The notes beneath the pieces are model-generated. The model saw only the letters and a program-made list of their open reading frames with translations. It had not been told where the DNA came from and made no database searches. This document shows, piece by piece, positions 1-6,503 of a DNA stretch of 11,765 nt. Within the stretch, counting starts at the first letter, position 1, and the number at the start of each line of letters is the position of its first letter. The translations under genes were made by a program, and so were the position numbers. Origin of the DNA: Porticoccaceae bacterium UBA2002 (lineage in GTDB: Bacteria > Pseudomonadota > Gammaproteobacteria > Pseudomonadales > Porticoccaceae); NCBI GenBank assembly GCA_002334915.1, contig DDCQ01000068.1, positions 2,614 to 14,378 on the forward strand, given 5' to 3'.

Positions 1-402
1 GTCCCAACCAATGTGCGTGGCGTTGCCGCTCTGTTAAAAGCCCTGCGCAAAGGGCAGACCACCGCCATTCTTCCCGATCAGGTACCGCCGCCCGCCAGCG
101 GCGACTTCTCGCCCATTTTTGGTGTGCCAGCTCGGACCATGACGCTGGTGCACAATCTGATCCAGAAATCTGGCAGCCAGGTATTAATGTGCACCGCCCT
201 CAGAGCGGATGGAGGCTGGCAACTACACTTTATGCCTGCTGCCGAAGCGATTAACAGCGCCGACCAACAAACCAGCCTGGACGCACTTAATCAGGGAGTA
301 GAGTCTATTGTTGCCCTGGCCCCCAGTCAGTATCAGTGGGAATATAAGCGCTTCAAGGCTCGCCCGGAAGGCTACCCACCTGCCTATCCAAAGGGCAGTT
401 AA
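1..402 (+). CDS. Lipid A biosynthesis (LpxL/HtrB-type) acyltransferase, C-terminal part
   Basis: The reading frame is open from the first base of the window, so the gene starts upstream and only its last 133 residues are present. They match the second half of the Lip_A_acyltrans family (LpxL/HtrB/MsbB), membrane-associated enzymes that move a secondary acyl chain from acyl-ACP to lipid A on the cytoplasmic face. The visible family features are the block VRGVAALLKALRKGQ, the stretch ILPDQ followed by GDFSPIFGVPA, and the C-terminal YQWEYKRFKARPEG block, which resembles the usual 'YLWVHRRFKTRPEG' ending. The catalytic HX4E motif lies in the missing N-terminal half, so activity cannot be judged. 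The TAA stop shares one base with the ATG of ubiC, which suggests coupled translation. The exact acyl specificity is unknown, and a more distant lysophospholipid acyltransferase remains possible. Confidence 0.85.
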   Translation, partial: VPTNVRGVAALLKALRKGQTTAILPDQVPPPASGDFSPIFGVPARTMTLVHNLIQKSGSQVLMCTALRADGGWQLHFMPAAEAINSADQQTSLDALNQGVESIVALAPSQYQWEYKRFKARPEGYPPAYPKGS

Positions 403-1004
403 TGGCTTTGCCTGGCATCGAAATGTCTAATTTTCACCTCAGCTCCGAGCCCGCCTGGAGACGAATGATCTCCGTCTCTGACTATACTGTGCCCGGACAG
501 TGGCGGCCCTGGCTATCGGACACCGGCTCTCTCACTCAGCGCTTAATTGATGCCTGCAATGGCGAGTTGACGGTGCAGGTGCTCAGACAGAACCTGGGGG
601 TTCCGCGGCTGTCAGAGCGGCGGGCACTGGGGTTACCTCAGCGCCGACAGGCATTAATCCGCGAGGTGATACTCTTGGGTGGCGGCATACCCTGGGTCTA
701 TGCACGCAGTATAATTCCTCTCAGCACCCTGACGGGTCGCCTGCGCAGGCTTAGGCAGCTTGATAATCGACCTCTGGGAGCTCTCTTATTTAGCGAGCCA
801 TCAATGTGCCGCGAACCAGTTGAGATAGCTTGCTATACCAGCGCACAGATGCCCACTGCACTGGCAGCAAAGCAGTCGACCATGTGGGGGCGTCGCTCTG
901 TCTTTCGCCTGCATAATAAGCCACTATTAGTCAGCGAGATATTCTTACCGGACTTTAACCCTTACAATCAAAGCCTCAGTTTTGATTATTCGCGAACAGT
1001 ATGA
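402..1004 (+). CDS. ubiC: Chorismate-pyruvate lyase UbiC
   Basis: UbiC splits chorismate into pyruvate and 4-hydroxybenzoate, the first committed step of ubiquinone synthesis in the cytoplasm. The 200-residue product shows the family pattern: IREV at 86-89, PWVYARSIIP at 97-106, LGALLF at 125-130, MWGRRSVF at 161-168 and LLVSEIFLPDF at 175-185. By family comparison, R87, L125 and E179 correspond to the active-site residues Arg76, Leu114 and Glu155 of the E. coli enzyme. The length is somewhat above the E. coli protein (about 165). An internal ATG at 423 (MSNFHL...) would give 193 residues and is a possible alternative start. The 402 ATG is kept because it overlaps the upstream stop codon. The stop overlaps the start of ubiA by four bases, the next enzyme of the pathway, and this supports the assignment. 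Confidence 0.9.
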   Translation: MALPGIEMSNFHLSSEPAWRRMISVSDYTVPGQWRPWLSDTGSLTQRLIDACNGELTVQVLRQNLGVPRLSERRALGLPQRRQALIREVILLGGGIPWVYARSIIPLSTLTGRLRRLRQLDNRPLGALLFSEPSMCREPVEIACYTSAQMPTALAAKQSTMWGRRSVFRLHNKPLLVSEIFLPDFNPYNQSLSFDYSRTV

Positions 1005-1864
1005 CAACAGAAACTCTGCCAACAGCTAATCGATGGCTGCGCCTGATGCGCCTGGACAGACCCATAGGCACCTACCTTTTACTCTGGCCAACCTATTGGG
1101 CGCTTTGGTTTGCCTCCGCGGGCAGCCCGTCGCTGGCCAATCTGATTATCTTTACCCTGGGTGTGGTGGTTATGCGCGCGGCGGGCTGTGTAATCAATGA
1201 CTATGCTGATCGCCATGTCGACGGCGCTGTAGAGCGCACTAAAAATCGGCCATTGGTGACTGGCGAGATAGCGCCACATCAGGCTCTAGTGCTGTTTTTT
1301 GGCTTGTTGATACTGGCCCTGGTACTGGTATTGATGACCAACAGCATGACAATCATGCTGTCTGTTGGCGGTCTTATGCTCGCGGCCAGCTATCCCTTTT
1401 TAAAGCGTGTTACCAATCTGCCTCAACTCGGTCTCGGTGCCGCCTGGGCCTGGGTTGTGCCCATGGCCTTTGCGGCCGAGCGGCAGCAGCTACCGCCGGC
1501 GCTATGGTTTATTTTTGCTGCCATTATTGTCTGGACGATTGCCTTTGATACCTATTATGCGATGGTTGATCGGGAGGATGATTTAAAGGTAGGTATTAAA
1601 TCGGCGGCAATACTCTTTGGCCGCTATGATCTATTGATTATAGCCCTGCTGCAGTTGGCCGCTCTGGCGCTGCTATCAATGGCCGGTGTAAGCTTTGGGC
1701 GGGGCGTGTTTTACTTTTTGGGTCTGGCCCTGGCAGCGGCGCACTTTATTATTCAGCACCTAAATGCCAAAAGTCGCGAGCCAGAGGGCTGTTTTAAAGC
1801 TTTTGTTAATAATCACCGCGTCGGTATGGTTATTTTTCTCGGTTTGGCGCTGGATTATTTGTAG
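1001..1864 (+). CDS. ubiA: 4-hydroxybenzoate polyprenyltransferase UbiA
   Basis: UbiA is an inner-membrane prenyltransferase that attaches the polyprenyl tail to 4-hydroxybenzoate, the product of the preceding ubiC gene. The 287-residue product has the normal family length and is mostly hydrophobic helices. The first aspartate-rich motif is NDYADRHVD (66-74), followed by GAVERTKNRPL. The second is DTYYAMVDREDD (183-194). Together they bind the Mg-diphosphate of the isoprenoid donor. The N-terminal RLDRPIGTYLLLWPTYWALW block (17-36) is also typical of bacterial UbiA. The ATG lies inside the end of ubiC (4-base overlap), so the two are very probably co-translated. The gene ends 32 bases before the end of a converging methyltransferase-like gene, and I see no clear intrinsic terminator between them. 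Confidence 0.96.
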   Translation: MTTETLPTANRWLRLMRLDRPIGTYLLLWPTYWALWFASAGSPSLANLIIFTLGVVVMRAAGCVINDYADRHVDGAVERTKNRPLVTGEIAPHQALVLFFGLLILALVLVLMTNSMTIMLSVGGLMLAASYPFLKRVTNLPQLGLGAAWAWVVPMAFAAERQQLPPALWFIFAAIIVWTIAFDTYYAMVDREDDLKVGIKSAAILFGRYDLLIIALLQLAALALLSMAGVSFGRGVFYFLGLALAAAHFIIQHLNAKSREPEGCFKAFVNNHRVGMVIFLGLALDYL

Positions 1865-1896
1865 CTTTAAGCCATGAGCCAAGCAGCAGCCGACAA

Positions 1897-2490
1897 CTAG
1901 GCCTTCTCCCAAACCAGCAATCGATTATTGGCGGGCATTGCATTGTCATCCAGCAGCACCAAATCTGCGTCAAGGGCCAGGCGATTAATCGCATGAAAAT
2001 CTCTAATACCCATATGGGCTGCCTGTTGCCGCAGGTGCTGGTCAAATTGGATATTGCTCTGTGGCGCAATCACACCGGCATAGCCCATAGGCCCATAGAG
2101 GCAAAAAAGGCCCCCGGGCAACAGGTGCAAACCTACCTGAGCGAACATATTAATTACGCCTTGCCAGGGCATAATATGCGCAGTGTTAGCGGAATAAATA
2201 ACATCATAGTTAGCATCCGGCCAGCTATCGGCCAGCATATCCAGGGCAATGGGTGGTCGCAGATTAGGGGACGGCTGATGCTCTAGCCAGAGTCGGATGC
2301 CGGCGTGGTTCTGGGGTAGATCACTGGTCTGCCAAACCAGCTGGGGAAGCTGCTGCGCAAACCAGACAGCATGCTGCCCGGTACCGCTGCCGATCTCCAG
2401 AGCGCAGGTTTTATCACGGATTAGAGGTTCCAGGACCTCAAGAATTGGCCCGCGATTATTTTCGCAGGCCTGTGAAAAAGGCCTATCCAT
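1897..2490 (-). CDS. DUF938 family SAM-dependent methyltransferase-like protein
   Basis: The product has 197 residues and matches the DUF938 family, class I (Rossmann-type) methyltransferase-like proteins of unknown substrate. After the start it has the typical DRPFSQACENNRGPILEVL opening, then the SAM-binding glycine motif LEIGSGTGQHA, an acidic residue after strand 2 (WQTSDLP), and a motif around the predicted YDVIYSANTAHIM strand. The ORF could begin at a GTG at 2529, but that start lies within the end of yaaA. The ATG at 2490 is preceded by AAAGGTG about 9 bases upstream and begins exactly where the family homology begins, so I prefer it. The gap to the yaaA stop is then 14 bases and the two are probably one operon. 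No substrate can be inferred from the context. Confidence 0.88.
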   Translation of the reverse strand: MDRPFSQACENNRGPILEVLEPLIRDKTCALEIGSGTGQHAVWFAQQLPQLVWQTSDLPQNHAGIRLWLEHQPSPNLRPPIALDMLADSWPDANYDVIYSANTAHIMPWQGVINMFAQVGLHLLPGGLFCLYGPMGYAGVIAPQSNIQFDQHLRQQAAHMGIRDFHAINRLALDADLVLLDDNAMPANNRLLVWEKA

Positions 2491-2504
2491 ATACCCTGAC
2501 ACCT

Positions 2505-3275
2505 TTAATGCTCGCGGGTGAAGACCCACTTATCTCCTTCGCTCAATGCGCCGTTGTAGCTGTAGCCATCGACATCAAATTTCTTGATATTTTCGACATT
2601 GGTAATCTTGTTTTTAATGATAAAGGCGCTCATCAGGCCGCGAGCCTTTTTGGCATAAAAGCTTATAATTTTATATTTATCGGTTTTTTTATCCATAAAT
2701 ACCGGGGTGACAATACGGCCCTTAATATCTTTTGCCTGAACCGATTTAAAATACTCATTGGACGCCAGATTAATCAGCACAGCATCAGAGGATTCAGCCA
2801 GCAGTTTATTGATCTCGCCGGTAATAACATCGCCCCAGAACTGATAGAGATCGGTTCCGCGCCCATTGGTAAATTTGGTGCCCATCTCCAACCGGTAAGG
2901 CTGCATAAGATCCAGTGGGCGCAGCAGACCATAGAGGCCCGACAGGATGCGCAGGTTATCCTGAGCCCAATCCAGCTGCCTATCGCTCATGCTTTCAGCG
3001 TCCAGCCCCTGATAAACATCGCCTTTAAAGGCTAAAACAGCCGGGCGAGCATTTTCGGTGGTAAATGGCGTCTGCCACTCCTGAAAGCGCTCGTAATTCA
3101 GTGCGCCCAACTTGTCACTCAGGCCCATAAGTGCGCAGACATCCTTGGGAGAGAGAGCTTTTAACCCGGTTAGCAGTTCCTGGGAATGCTCTAGGAGAGC
3201 AGGCTGAGTATGGGTTGCAGAGCTGACAGGGCTGCTGTAATCGAGTTTTTTAGCGGGAGAAATAACAGTCAACAT
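2505..3275 (-). CDS. yaaA: Peroxide stress resistance protein YaaA
   Basis: The 256-residue product has the normal length of the YaaA (UPF0246/DUF328) family. E. coli YaaA helps cells survive hydrogen peroxide by limiting free iron and DNA damage, and the fold binds DNA through a helix-hairpin-helix-like surface; this is family knowledge. Visible family blocks are the opening MLTVISPAKKLDY, then LMGLSDKLGALNYERF near 50-65, LRILSGLYGLLRPLDLM near 108-124, PYRLEMGTK near 125-133, and LINLASNEYFKSV near 167-179. The ATG has only a weak ribosome binding site, yet the homology starts at residue 1. An extended -10 promoter lies about 48 bases upstream. The downstream DUF938 gene is probably cotranscribed. 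Nothing in the coding sequence appears broken. Confidence 0.95.
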   Translation of the reverse strand: MLTVISPAKKLDYSSPVSSATHTQPALLEHSQELLTGLKALSPKDVCALMGLSDKLGALNYERFQEWQTPFTTENARPAVLAFKGDVYQGLDAESMSDRQLDWAQDNLRILSGLYGLLRPLDLMQPYRLEMGTKFTNGRGTDLYQFWGDVITGEINKLLAESSDAVLINLASNEYFKSVQAKDIKGRIVTPVFMDKKTDKYKIISFYAKKARGLMSAFIIKNKITNVENIKKFDVDGYSYNGALSEGDKWVFTREH

Positions 3276-3322
3276 GATTTAAATTCGCCGTTTTATGGAA
3301 ATCCAGAGCAATTAGTGCTGTC

Positions 3323-3352
3323 ATTATAGCAATCTATGGATGCCAGATTGAA
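3323..3352 (-). promoter_or_regulatory. Extended -10 promoter for yaaA
   Basis: Read on the minus strand, a perfect TATAAT (3323-3328) is preceded by TGC, giving the extended -10 form TGnTATAAT. A weak -35 (TTCAAT, 3347-3352) sits 18 bases upstream. Transcription would start near 3316 and leave a leader of about 40 bases before the yaaA ATG. The -10 overlaps a small inverted repeat, ATAG-CAAT-CTAT (3326-3337), that might be an operator. Its spacing does not fit the OxyR consensus. Confidence 0.55.
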
Positions 3353-3367
3353 CCAAGGAGCTACAAA

Positions 3368-4903
3368 ATGCAGCGTTTATTACAACCTGTTTACGCAATC
3401 AGCCTGATCGTGGTTTTATTTATGGCCGGCTGTGCGGTTAACCCGGTGACCGGTAAAAATGAACTCTCACTGATCTCACCAAAGCAAGAAATTGCTCTGG
3501 GCGAAAAAAACTATGAGCCCTCACGCCAGTCGCAGGGCGGTGACTATTATCTGGAAGCCGAACTGCAGGCCTACGTAAGGTCTGTGGGCAACCGGCTCGC
3601 CGCTCAGAGTGACCGTCCAGATTTACCCTATGAGTTTATAGTGTTGAACAACTCAGTACCCAATGCCTGGGCACTGCCCGGAGGTAAAATCGCCATCAAC
3701 CGGGGCCTGCTGGATTATCTGGATGACGAGTCGCAATTGGCCGCAGTGCTTGCTCATGAAATTGTCCATGCAGCCGCCCGTCATGGCGCCTCGCAAATGA
3801 GTCGGGGAACTCTGGCAAATATAGGTATGCTGGCTGTAGCTGTTGGCACTCAGAGCCATGACGGTTCTCAGCTGTATGCAGCGGCCTCACAGTTGGGGGC
3901 TGCAGCCTGGATGGCTAAATATGGCCGCGATGACGAGCTGGAATCTGACTACTATGGTATGGAATATATGGCCAGGGCAGGCTATGACCCCCAAGGGGCT
4001 GTCGAATTACAGCGTACCTTTGTCAAACTGAGTGAAGGCCGCAAGACAGATTTTATCAGTGGCCTATTTGCCAGCCATCCGCCCTCTGTTCGGCGTGTAG
4101 AAGCCAATGTTGCCAGAGCGAAAACATTGCCCGGAGGTCAGCGCTACAGGGCACGCTATCAGGCAGCCATTGCTCAGTTAAAAAAGGACGCCCCGGCATA
4201 CAGCACACAGACGACTGCGGTAGCAGCATTAAATAAAAAACAGGGTAAAGAGGCCCTCGCCGCTCTGGATAAAGCGGTGGCCCTCCAACCCGGGGAAAGT
4301 GCTTTTTGGGAGCTGCGCGGTCAGGCCTGGAAGCTAGTGGATAATCTTGCCAATGCGGACAGGGCCTTTACCACCGCAATCAGCAAAAATCCGGGTTACT
4401 TTAGCCCCTATCTGGCCCGTGGTGTGTTGCGCCACGAGCGCGGCCAGACAGATCGCGGTTTGACTGATATTAAGCGCAGCTACGCTCTGCTGCCCACGTC
4501 CACAGCCAGCTATTATTTGGGTGAAGAGGCTATGGCGAAGGAGCAGTACAGTCTGGCCGCAAAGTATTTTAAACAGACCTATCAGGCTGGTGGAGACCTA
4601 GCCGCTCGCTCAAAACAGCAGCTACAGGCCATCCAGCTTGAACTGGAACCGCAAAGCTTTATAGCAGCTAGACTGCTATTGTCAGACCGCCGGGAACTGT
4701 TAGTGCGCACCACCAATAATAGCCCTGTTACCATGAGTGTAGTGCAGCTGCGTCTCAACATAGCAGGCCAGACCAGCTATTTAACATTGCCTCAGCCATT
4801 GGCTGCTGGTCAGACCATCACTCTGGGCACAGGTATTGGACCCATTGTGGATTCAGGCTCTCAGTATCTGGTTGAGGTTGCAGCCGCAGCCATAGATCGC
4901 TAA
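3368..4903 (+). CDS. Lipoprotein M48 family zinc metalloprotease with TPR repeats (BepA/LoiP-like)
   Basis: This 511-residue protein is probably an envelope protease that degrades or helps assemble misfolded outer-membrane proteins, as BepA and LoiP do in E. coli; the role is inferred from the family. It begins with a lipoprotein signal ending in the lipobox MAGC, so Cys22 should be lipidated. The AVNPVTGKNELSLISP segment that follows is typical of this M48 subfamily. The zinc site is HEIVH (H130, E131, H134) with the third ligand E192 in ELESDYYG. SHPPS at 236-240 is at the position of the BepA His-switch loop. Residues from about 280 to 415 form several TPR-like helical pairs, and residues 425-511 look like an extra beta-rich domain. 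A strong AAGGAG lies seven bases before the ATG. Unlike BepA, which is soluble in the periplasm, this protein appears membrane-anchored. Confidence 0.93.
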   Translation: MQRLLQPVYAISLIVVLFMAGCAVNPVTGKNELSLISPKQEIALGEKNYEPSRQSQGGDYYLEAELQAYVRSVGNRLAAQSDRPDLPYEFIVLNNSVPNAWALPGGKIAINRGLLDYLDDESQLAAVLAHEIVHAAARHGASQMSRGTLANIGMLAVAVGTQSHDGSQLYAAASQLGAAAWMAKYGRDDELESDYYGMEYMARAGYDPQGAVELQRTFVKLSEGRKTDFISGLFASHPPSVRRVEANVARAKTLPGGQRYRARYQAAIAQLKKDAPAYSTQTTAVAALNKKQGKEALAALDKAVALQPGESAFWELRGQAWKLVDNLANADRAFTTAISKNPGYFSPYLARGVLRHERGQTDRGLTDIKRSYALLPTSTASYYLGEEAMAKEQYSLAAKYFKQTYQAGGDLAARSKQQLQAIQLELEPQSFIAARLLLSDRRELLVRTTNNSPVTMSVVQLRLNIAGQTSYLTLPQPLAAGQTITLGTGIGPIVDSGSQYLVEVAAAAIDR

Positions 4904-4919
4904 CTAGGGCCGGGGTAAT

Positions 4920-4949
4920 TTGCAGAAGGCGGTAGCTGAGACATACAAT
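4920..4949 (+). promoter_or_regulatory. Possible promoter for the two small genes
   Basis: TTGCAG (4920-4925) is followed after 18 bases by TACAAT (4944-4949), which matches TATAAT at five of six positions. It lies in the 106-base gap between the M48 protease gene and the small membrane protein gene. The -35 is weak, and read-through from the protease gene is equally possible because no terminator is visible between them. Confidence 0.3.
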
Positions 4950-5009
4950 ACCGGCTCTATACATAAGCTTATAGTCTGGCAGTGCACAGGCTGTTAAGAG
5001 AGACTGAAT

Positions 5010-5243
5010 ATGACAGGCCAACATAGAAAGCCACCCTGCGAATTTTGCCGCCGCATGCGTTTTATTGGCATGATGGCTGTGATGATTATCGGCATAGCTG
5101 CCACCAGACCGGAATTTGCTTTTCTTAGAGGCATAGACCTGACCAGAGCCGCCGTTTATTTTATTGCTGCAGTCTTTGTCCTGCTGCTGCTGTGGAAGTC
5201 CTATCAGGAGTACTGGAAAAATAGTAATGACGAGCCCTCCTAG
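5010..5243 (+). CDS. Small two-helix membrane protein, unrecognised
   Basis: The predicted product has 77 residues and is not a family I recognise. It opens with a basic, polar segment carrying a CEFC motif (C10, C13), then a hydrophobic segment at about 17-32, a short loop containing charged residues, a second strong hydrophobic segment at about 47-63, and an acidic and polar tail. This suggests a hairpin in the inner membrane with the CxxC near one face. The start is an ATG with a weak purine-rich AAGAGAGA upstream. Its last 17 bases overlap the start of the cysteine-rich small gene, an arrangement that supports both being real and cotranslated. Antisense ORFs across the same region are longer but show no family features. 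Function is unknown. Confidence 0.6.
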   Translation: MTGQHRKPPCEFCRRMRFIGMMAVMIIGIAATRPEFAFLRGIDLTRAAVYFIAAVFVLLLLWKSYQEYWKNSNDEPS

Positions 5244-5424
5244 CCAACCGACCAATTGCTGGGGCTGCAGGTATTTTAAAATCACCCATGAGAAAAACAT
5301 GCCCTATGCCTGCAATGCCATGGGATTTAAATCCAAGATTTTGCCCTGCCTGGAAGTCACCCGCATAGAGGGAAGCAGATGCCTGAGCTTCGCGCCCAAA
5401 CCCAACCAGACAAAGCCAACTTAA
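5227..5424 (+). CDS. Small cysteine-rich conserved-type protein
   Basis: The product from the ATG at 5227 has 65 residues. The frame stays open further upstream to 5164, but that extension is a low-complexity Cys run inside the preceding gene and is not convincing. The visible pattern is NCWGCRYFKIT, then PYACNAMGFKSK, LPCLEV and RCLSFAPK, with cysteines at 11, 14, 29, 41 and 52. Four or five spaced cysteines suggest a bound zinc or iron-sulfur cluster. The strongly patterned core (CWxC, CxAMGFKS, GxxC) looks like a small family conserved in proteobacteria, but I cannot name it with certainty or assign a role. AGGAG lies 16 bases before the ATG, rather far, so translation may depend on coupling to the overlapping upstream gene. 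Confidence 0.7.
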   Translation: MTSPPSQPTNCWGCRYFKITHEKNMPYACNAMGFKSKILPCLEVTRIEGSRCLSFAPKPNQTKPT

Positions 5425-5505
5425 CAGGGTCCTCTTATCCCAACAAGGATGCAGTGACATACTTCCTATGGGCAATTGAATAGCTTAAACTCCCCGCTTG
5501 AAGCC

Positions 5506-5532
5506 TAAATAAAATCATCAAACTGTCGATAG
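5506..5532 (+). promoter_or_regulatory. Sigma-28 (FliA)-type promoter for motA-motB-motB
   Basis: TAAA (5506-5509) and GTCGATAG (5525-5532) are separated by 15 bases, exactly the spacing of the flagellar sigma-28 consensus TAAA-N15-GCCGATAA. The -10 matches six of eight positions. It lies about 95 bases before the motA start, and motA and motB are class 3 flagellar genes normally read by FliA. A promoter of the same design precedes fliS in this window. Confidence 0.7.
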
Positions 5533-5567
5533 TAGATTTATGGAGAAAAGTCTTGTGGCTTCTCTAC

Positions 5568-5604
5568 GTGGTTTTGCGGCCAATCTAGTGTCGCATAAAA
5601 CCGC
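5568..5604 (+). promoter_or_regulatory. Hairpin in the motA leader
   Basis: GTGGTTTT-GCG (5568-5578) can pair with CGC-AT-AAAACCGC (5592-5604), leaving a two-base bulge and a loop of 13 bases. This gives about eight pairs (one of them G-U) plus three more. It ends 13 bases before the GGAG ribosome binding site (5618-5621) of motA and falls within the predicted transcript. It has no T-run, so it is a leader structure and not a terminator. Its role is unknown. Confidence 0.4.
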
Positions 5605-5626
5605 CTACTAACCCCTTGGAGTATCA

Positions 5627-6400
5627 ATGGACATTGCAACAATTATCGGCCTGATTGGCGCGCTTTTCGCGATAAATCTGGCGGTTACGGATCCGACGCC
5701 ACTGATGAACGCCAACTCTGCTTACCTGGTGGTTTTAGGAACCTTTGCAGTGACGCTGTTCCGCTCCTCCATGGGCGAATTTGTAAATATGTTTATCGTG
5801 TCGTTAAAAATGTTTCGATACAAGATTGATAAGCCAGAGGATTTGATTGACCGCCTGGTTGAGCTGGCCGGCATAGCGCGAAAAGACGGTATGATCGCCC
5901 TGGAGAACGAGGAAATTCCAAACCGCTTTCTTGCCAAGGGCATCAGCTCACTGGTTGATGGCAATGAGGCAGGTTTTATTCGCAGCTCTCTCGAGCGCGA
6001 TATGTATATGACGTCCAGACGCCACGAAGCTGGCCGGGGTACGCTGCAAGCTGCGGGCGATATCGCGCCATCCATGGGCATGATCGGTACATTGATCGGT
6101 CTGGTAAATCTGCTGCAAAATATGGCATCCAACCCCGAAGGCATTGGTCCGGCTATGGCACTAGCGCTATTGACCACCCTTTATGGCTCACTACTGGCTA
6201 ATATTTTCTTTATCCCTATCGCCATGAAGTTAGAGAATCATGCTAAAAACGAAGAGATGAATAGCCAGCTTATTATTGAGGGTGTCCTGTTTATCCAGGG
6301 TGGTGGTAACCCGAGATTATTGGGAGACCTGCTGTCGGCCTTCCTGAACCCCAAGAAAAATAAGAAGCGCGCCAATGCCGAGCCCGCAGCAGCGGAATAG
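5627..6400 (+). CDS. motA: Flagellar motor stator channel subunit MotA/PomA
   Basis: This 257-residue inner-membrane protein forms the ring of the stator, which couples ion flow to flagellar rotation. Length and sequence are closest to Vibrio PomA (253 residues) and not to E. coli MotA (295). Four hydrophobic segments are seen near 4-21, 31-48, 146-166 and 176-198. The cytoplasmic loop has the charged residues that contact FliG: R85 and K86 in ARKDG and E93 in ALENEE, equivalent to PomA R88, K89 and E96. The key prolines P148 (GDIAPSMGMIGTLIG) and P197 are kept, as is GIGPAMALALLTTLYG. The tail is rich in Lys and Ala. GGAG lies five bases before the ATG. Whether the driving ion is sodium or proton cannot be decided here. 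It is followed by two motB-type genes instead of one. Confidence 0.95.
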   Translation: MDIATIIGLIGALFAINLAVTDPTPLMNANSAYLVVLGTFAVTLFRSSMGEFVNMFIVSLKMFRYKIDKPEDLIDRLVELAGIARKDGMIALENEEIPNRFLAKGISSLVDGNEAGFIRSSLERDMYMTSRRHEAGRGTLQAAGDIAPSMGMIGTLIGLVNLLQNMASNPEGIGPAMALALLTTLYGSLLANIFFIPIAMKLENHAKNEEMNSQLIIEGVLFIQGGGNPRLLGDLLSAFLNPKKNKKRANAEPAAAE

Positions 6401-6471
6401 CATTGGATTCGCAGAGCGCAGCAGCGGGTTAACCCCATGGGAACTATGCCGGTCATCAATTATTGTCGACT

Positions 6472-6490
6472 AGCAGCTTGCACAGCTGCT
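6472..6490 (+). promoter_or_regulatory. Hairpin next to the first motB ribosome binding site
   Basis: AGCAGCT (6472-6478) and AGCTGCT (6484-6490) form a perfect seven-pair stem with a five-base loop. The stem ends two bases before GGTGAG (6493-6498), the likely ribosome binding site of the first motB. The motA-motB gap is 103 bases, whereas these genes commonly overlap, so the structure could lower B subunit output relative to A. It has no following T-run. A GGGTTAACCC palindrome lies further upstream at 6426-6435. Confidence 0.45.
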
Positions 6491-6503
6491 CTGGTGAGCG
6501 CCC

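Noticed and set aside
2491..2529. Longer start (GTG at 2529) for the DUF938 gene
   Set aside because: It lies inside the end of yaaA and precedes the family homology. The ATG at 2490 has a better ribosome binding site.
2445..3035. Plus-strand ORF of 196 codons opposite yaaA
   Set aside because: It lies antisense to a clear YaaA family gene and shows no family motif of its own.
3326..3337. ATAG/CTAT repeat as an OxyR site
   Set aside because: OxyR half-sites need seven bases between ATAG and CTAT; here there are four, and no second pair was found.
5164..5226. Upstream extension of the cysteine-rich small gene, starting at 5164
   Set aside because: It would lie wholly within the preceding gene and add only a Cys-run with no pattern. 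The ATG at 5227 begins just before the patterned core.
4818..5475. Two minus-strand ORFs (160 and 104 codons) across the small-gene region
   Set aside because: They overlap the end of the M48 gene and the two small plus-strand genes, have no recognisable motif, and the plus-strand genes show membrane and Cys patterns plus a 17-base overlap typical of real genes.
5722..6177. Minus-strand ORF of 151 codons opposite motA
   Set aside because: It is Ser- and Arg-rich as expected for the antisense of a real gene, with no motif.
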